DNA from: Aulostomus chinensis
Taxonomy: Eukaryota; Chordata; Actinopteri; Syngnathiformes; Aulostomidae
Assembly (NCBI GenBank): GCA_037954235.1
Contig: JBBMOA010000002.1
Span: 9,083,009 to 9,147,008, forward strand
Length of the DNA stretch: 64,000 nucleotides
Direction of reading: 5' to 3'
Position numbers and translations under genes: made by a program
The notes under the pieces: generated by a model
What the model was told of the DNA's origin: nothing
Seen by the model: only the letters and a program-made list of their open reading frames with translations
Databases searched by the model: none
Part shown: piece after piece, positions 63,767 to 64,000 of the stretch
How positions within the stretch are numbered: position 1 is the stretch's first letter
Layout of the letters: each line of letters starts with the position of its first letter

Positions 63767-64000
63767 TCCTGACCTTGTGTTCTCTAGGTTTGAAAAATAT
63801 GACTTTCATGGAAGAAAAAAATTCCTTCCTCTGATTATCTGACAGTCTCATGAATGTAGCTTGACGTCTCTATGATAAACCTCTCATCTTTTCTAAGAAT
63901 TAGAGATATCGATCAGAACACCGACTTCTTTATTCCTTCATCAGTAAATCAAGCTTTAGCTACACAAGCTTTCAAACATAGAAATCTAAATTCCACCAGC

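Larger units (their letters stand above)
61786..64000 (-). other. paqr5 5' intron, continuing past the window edge
   Basis: Begins at the acceptor ctcctggcag upstream of the 61785 exon. I searched it on the minus strand for the expected NIWTHLLP/GYR coding segment and found none. It contains a long (CA)n tract at 62840-62924 and a SINE B copy at 63498-63766. The open frames overlapping the CA tract are not coding. Confidence 0.6.

Noticed and set aside
1..64000. CRISPR arrays, operons, phage or toxin-antitoxin systems
   Set aside because: The direct repeats are microsatellites and SINEs, and the genes are intron-bearing vertebrate genes; there is no prokaryotic signal.

Overview
This window looks like nuclear DNA of a ray-finned fish, most likely a teleost. 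The evidence is vertebrate genes split into short exons with canonical gt/ag junctions, abundant (CA)n microsatellites, teleost-type tRNA-derived SINEs, and one pogo-like miniature DNA transposon. Nothing suggests prokaryotic, viral or organellar DNA. The species cannot be fixed from the sequence.

Two protein-coding genes are supported, both on the minus strand. kif23 (mitotic kinesin MKLP1, the motor half of centralspindlin) lies at 42558-55138. I could place all 22 coding exons in frame; they add up to 2844 nt, a 947-residue protein, close to the 960 residues of the human protein. Exon 18, the in-frame cassette that separates the long and short isoforms, is present. The proximal upstream region carries a CHR-type TTTGAA, a CCAAT box and a GC/E2F-like box, the arrangement known from late cell-cycle promoters. 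Upstream of kif23, and read in the same direction, are the last five coding exons of paqr5 (57066-61785, membrane progestin receptor gamma). Its 5' coding exon(s) must lie beyond base 64000. PAQR5 and KIF23 are also neighbours on human 15q23, so the order supports both calls. The two genes have unrelated roles (cytokinesis and steroid signalling), and nothing here suggests they work together.

The left two thirds (1 to about 42 kb) is gene-poor. I see no exon there that I can assign to any family. It holds microsatellites, a 1-kb TG/ATG-rich tandem array with higher-order structure (37908-38920), G-rich blocks, decayed interspersed repeats, and copies of two tRNA-derived SINE families (called A and B here). 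One A copy has its 5' half inverted, and one B copy carries an A-type tail. A few AT-rich, TAAT-rich, low-repeat stretches look like candidate conserved non-coding elements, but that needs an alignment.

The most checkable oddities are the kif23 intron-3 splice donor, which lies directly on a (GT)n microsatellite; the apparent absence from exon 18 of the RRSNS-type motif known in the human protein; and the rearranged and chimeric SINE copies. I did not find a convincing undescribed biological system in this window.
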